This document shows, piece by piece, positions 10,580-13,528 of a stretch of 13,528 bases of DNA (position 1 is its first letter; each line of letters starts with the position of its first letter). The position numbers and the translations under genes are program-made. This DNA comes from Methylovulum sp. (GTDB lineage: Bacteria; Pseudomonadota; Gammaproteobacteria; Methylococcales; Methylomonadaceae): the NCBI GenBank assembly GCA_028713595.1, contig JAQTNZ010000025.1:1-13528 (forward strand), written 5' to 3'. Under the pieces are notes generated by a model. That model saw only the letters and a list, made by a program, of their open reading frames with translations. It was not told the DNA's origin and ran no database searches.

Positions 10580-13528
10580 GTGAAACCCTGCCCGGCCAAC
10601 GGCCTGATCGGCAGGGCCGATCTGTTACGCCTGCTGGCGACGGCGCCGCGCCCATACCTGGTGCTGGATGACGATGGCGAACATCAATTCGGTTATCGGC
10701 AAAAAGACATACCAATCGAACAAAATCAACCCCGTGGAACAATAATCGACCCGCCGCCACCCGACCCGCTGGCACAAACGGGCAACTTCAAACTGCCGTT
10801 ACAAATGCCGTTCGTCCACGTCATTGCCGAACGGCAAGCACGCCAGTTACAGGATCAACGGCAAAATACCGGCCAAACCGTCGCAATTTATGACCCGATA
10901 AGCGAAGACGACGCCAAACCACCCTCAGCAGTCAGGCTGGTAAATTACCAAGTGCTGGTGCCCAAAGCGCGTCTGATGCCCGCCCTTAAACGCTATTTGT
11001 CCACTAATCGCACCGCAGGCCTTGACGTGCCGCTGTTGGTCAAACAAATCGCCGGACAACAACTGCCCCGGCATTTGCCACGCCGCCAAGTTAAAAGCTG
11101 GCATCCGCAATGGGTGGTGGTATTGGACTTTACCAATCGTTTGTGGCCGTATCGGCAAGATATGCACCAATTGGCCGAACACCTGCTGCGTGCCTGTGGC
11201 CGATCCGGCGTATCGATAAGAATCATCAATCACGGGCCGTTGTTGCACTGGACCGACTGGGTAGAAGAACAACAGGGCTGCGGCGCATTGCCGACCAAAA
11301 ACGCTTGGCGTATGCCGCCTGCCGACACCCCCGTTTTGTTGGTCAGTGACTTAGGCTTGCTGGAAGGCCCCGATTCCACCACTCACCACGCCTGGCAAGT
11401 CTTTGTTCGGCAACTGACCAAAGCCCAAACCCAACCACTGGCACTGCTACCGTTGGCTTCAGAGCAGCTTGACGCGGGCCTGCCCAACAGCCTGACGCTA
11501 TTACGCTGGAGCCCTGATGCCCGTATCCACCCGGAACGCGCCTTGGGCAATGGGCAAGCCACTCCCGTTGGATTGGACGATTTACTGGCGATGGCCGCCG
11601 TCACCCGGCGGGTAGATCCGCCGTTGTTACGCGCCTTGCGCCGCTTAAATCCAAAAGCGCCGCTCAATGCCGGCCTCGAAGGCGCATTTTGGTGCCATGC
11701 CGATGTCCAATCCGGTTCGGCGGCAAACATCCGCCACGACGCACAAGCCGACCATCTGGTACATTTTTCCCAACGGTTACACGCTTACCATAAGCAACTG
11801 GAGCTATTGCGCCACCGTCACCACGCCCATTTGCGGGCGGTGCTCAACCATGAAGAAACTCTGCTGTGGGCCTCGCACGTCAAGCTGGAGGGTGCGGACA
11901 TGGCTACAGAAATTGCGGGGCGACTAAAAAAAGCGGAAACGTTCATGCGCCAACTGGCCGCCACCTTGACACAACCGGACGGATTGCAAAAGGCTGGCAT
12001 CTGGTGGAACGTGGCGCAGGACATCGTACAACGCGCCGATAACCAGATGGGTGAGCGCTATATGGCGTTGCTGGCACCACTGGTGCAGGCGATTGCCGAA
12101 GTGCGCGGCGCTTGGCAACACCCGCCCGACTGGGTAGACCCCGCCTATCTAAGTGGCGATGGCCACAAATTCCAGTCATGCTGGCTGGTGAACGATCCAG
12201 CCACTTGCAGCATCGTTTTGCAATCGACTCCACCGGCACGCAACCAAAGCGCCTTGACCGCATTTTTATCGGTCGATCAAGGCGGTTTGCGTATCGAAAG
12301 TGCCGGATCAAGGGTATTGCTGTCCATTCGGCACTTGCCTTACCGCTTATGCGGATTACAGGAAGAAACGCAAATCAAGTTGACGACCAGCCAAGAATCC
12401 TTGAAATTAGCCAGCGTCAAAAGGCCGCGCGGATCGGCTGCCTGGGGGTACGATACCTCTCGCTCAGGACTTTGGGTAAAGTCGGCATCGCTTTGCGGCC
12501 AATTATTCGAATGGAACACCTGGCTCATACCGATAGAACCGTCACTCCAGTTGGTATTGGCAGAGAACGGCCAATACCAACTGGTGGAGCATCAGCTAAG
12601 CAAGCAAATCGATCTACGGGATGTAGCTCCAACTTACATTACTTGCGATTACAATGGCAAAACTGCCTCCAGTGTTAAATTCATACTCGATCAATTCGGT
12701 ATACGTGCCGATTTGAATCTTATTACCCCGCTCGATGATCTAATTCAAGGCTTGCGCTGGATTGAACCCGGCACTTTCTGGATGGGTTCGCCGGATGATG
12801 AGTCGCAGCGAAGTGATAACGAAGGCCCACGTCACGAAGTGACCCTCAGCCAAGGCTTCTGGCTGGCCGACACCGCCTGCACCCAGGCCTTATGGCAAGC
12901 GGTGATGGGCAACAACCCCAGCTGTTTTAAAGACAATCCCCAGCAGCCGGTGGAGCAAGTCAGTTGGCACGACGTACAAAAATTTTTACAAGGCCTGCAA
13001 GCGTTGTTGCCGGGCTGCCAAGTCGATTTGCCCAGCGAAGCCGAATGGGAGTATGCCTGCCGTGCCGGTACCACCACGCCGTTCAGTTTCGGTGCCAACA
13101 TCAATACTCAGCAAGTCAACTATCATGGTGACTATCCTTACGTTGGTAGCGAAAAAGGCGTTTATCTAGCACAAACCGTGCTGGTAAAAAGCCTGCCCGC
13201 CAACCCTTGGGGGCTATACGAAATGCACGGCAATGTCTTGGAATATTGCAAGGACGGTCAACGGGATTATGACGGGCAAGCGCAAATCGATCCACTAGGG
13301 CCATTGATCGGCGTGGATAGGCCCCGCACTGTTCGCGGCGGTTCTTGGGGCGACGATGCCGGGTGGGTGTGTTCGGCCAGCCGCGCCGCTATCCATCCCA
13401 GCAAAGCCTACATCAACCTGGGCTTTCGTTTTTGCCTGAGGCCCATCCAGCCAGGTCAGGAACAGGTAAGCCCAGACGCGGAGCAGGAGGCGGGCAAGTC
13501 CAGCGATAGCCGTATAAAAAGCAAACTG
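10580..13528 (+). CDS. Large vWA-like (SAV_2336-like) protein with C-terminal FGE-like domain, open at window end
   Basis: One clean frame of 983 codons runs from GTG 10580, two bases after the MoxR stop, to the end of the window without a stop. Residues about 175-300 resemble the degenerate vWA-like region of SAV_2336-type proteins that pair with MoxR ATPases: VVVLDFTNRLWPYRQDM (D183, a weakened metal-site motif), LLVSDLG (D257) and PLALLPL. Residues about 380-720 are helix-rich and unrecognised. Residues 725-953 are a formylglycine-generating-enzyme/SUMF1-like domain: WIEPGTFWMGSP, PVEQVSWHDVQ, DLPSEAEWEYACRAG, NPWGLYEMHGNVLEY, VRGGSW, LGFRF. Only one active-site cysteine position is kept (C931); the other is Asp (D926), so enzymatic formylglycine formation is unlikely and a ligand-binding role is favoured. 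A charged Gln/Glu/Ser tail follows. The true C-terminus lies outside the window. Confidence 0.8.
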   Translation, partial: MKPCPANGLIGRADLLRLLATAPRPYLVLDDDGEHQFGYRQKDIPIEQNQPRGTIIDPPPPDPLAQTGNFKLPLQMPFVHVIAERQARQLQDQRQNTGQTVAIYDPISEDDAKPPSAVRLVNYQVLVPKARLMPALKRYLSTNRTAGLDVPLLVKQIAGQQLPRHLPRRQVKSWHPQWVVVLDFTNRLWPYRQDMHQLAEHLLRACGRSGVSIRIINHGPLLHWTDWVEEQQGCGALPTKNAWRMPPADTPVLLVSDLGLLEGPDSTTHHAWQVFVRQLTKAQTQPLALLPLASEQLDAGLPNSLTLLRWSPDARIHPERALGNGQATPVGLDDLLAMAAVTRRVDPPLLRALRRLNPKAPLNAGLEGAFWCHADVQSGSAANIRHDAQADHLVHFSQRLHAYHKQLELLRHRHHAHLRAVLNHEETLLWASHVKLEGADMATEIAGRLKKAETFMRQLAATLTQPDGLQKAGIWWNVAQDIVQRADNQMGERYMALLAPLVQAIAEVRGAWQHPPDWVDPAYLSGDGHKFQSCWLVNDPATCSIVLQSTPPARNQSALTAFLSVDQGGLRIESAGSRVLLSIRHLPYRLCGLQEETQIKLTTSQESLKLASVKRPRGSAAWGYDTSRSGLWVKSASLCGQLFEWNTWLIPIEPSLQLVLAENGQYQLVEHQLSKQIDLRDVAPTYITCDYNGKTASSVKFILDQFGIRADLNLITPLDDLIQGLRWIEPGTFWMGSPDDESQRSDNEGPRHEVTLSQGFWLADTACTQALWQAVMGNNPSCFKDNPQQPVEQVSWHDVQKFLQGLQALLPGCQVDLPSEAEWEYACRAGTTTPFSFGANINTQQVNYHGDYPYVGSEKGVYLAQTVLVKSLPANPWGLYEMHGNVLEYCKDGQRDYDGQAQIDPLGPLIGVDRPRTVRGGSWGDDAGWVCSASRAAIHPSKAYINLGFRFCLRPIQPGQEQVSPDAEQEAGKSSDSRIKSKL

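Noticed and set aside
12112..12678. 188-codon plus-strand frame
   Set aside because: It is a shadow of the continuous 983-codon FGE-like frame that begins at 10580.
13300..13440. FGE-like C-terminus as a diversity-generating retroelement target
   Set aside because: The fold is right for a variable region, but there is no template repeat or reverse transcriptase in the window.
1..13528. CRISPR arrays, rRNA genes, complete tRNA genes
   Set aside because: No regularly spaced repeats and no rRNA-like or complete cloverleaf sequence were seen; only the tRNA-Pro half at 6004-6048.

Overview
The window looks like accessory DNA of a gammaproteobacterium. A PEP-CTERM exosortase substrate next to a fatty acid hydroxylase/sterol desaturase-type membrane enzyme suggests an EPS-forming environmental bacterium, possibly a Methylococcales methanotroph. 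No marker gene fixes the genus, so this is only a lean. Base composition changes along the window: positions 240-770 and 4911-5112 are AT-rich, while 6600-13528 is GC-richer.

Layout. Positions 1-2390 look like integrative-element and toxin-antitoxin cargo: a closed-stem RNA candidate, an AT-rich unknown gene split by an A8 slip site, a tandem AlpA-type regulator and a hicA-hicB pair. A RelE/ParE toxin remnant follows on the minus strand. Two minus-strand chromosomal-type genes come next (hydroxylase at 2567-3421, PEP-CTERM protein at 3477-4175). Positions 4699-5535 hold a HigB/HigA-type module whose toxin is broken by a 202-bp non-autonomous transposable element with perfect 18-bp inverted ends and a TGTAC duplication. 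An HsdR N-terminal fragment follows. Positions 6004-6048 are the orphan 3' half of a tRNA-Pro(GGG), best read as an attachment site. Its orientation implies that an island lies to the right. To the right are a small unknown gene, a frameshifted GT4 glycosyltransferase, and a three-gene operon running off the window end.

The operon (7844-13528) is the most interesting part: a TIR-domain protein with a unique middle region and a helical tail, a MoxR-type AAA+ ATPase, and a large protein joining a degenerate vWA-like (SAV_2336-like) N-terminal region to a C-terminal formylglycine-generating-enzyme-like domain. It resembles the class of MoxR/vWA-linked NTP-dependent conflict systems. The inferred logic is that the FGE-like protein senses or recruits, the MoxR ATPase remodels, and the TIR protein is the NAD-directed effector. 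This is inference, not demonstrated.

Caution: five genes carry single-base frame breaks (A8 at 756-763; hicA near 1935; higB near 5196; G6 at 7374-7379; G6 at 7905-7910), while long genes such as the 983-codon FGE-like frame are clean. Some or all of these may be sequencing or assembly indels, so 'pseudogene' calls should be read with that in mind.
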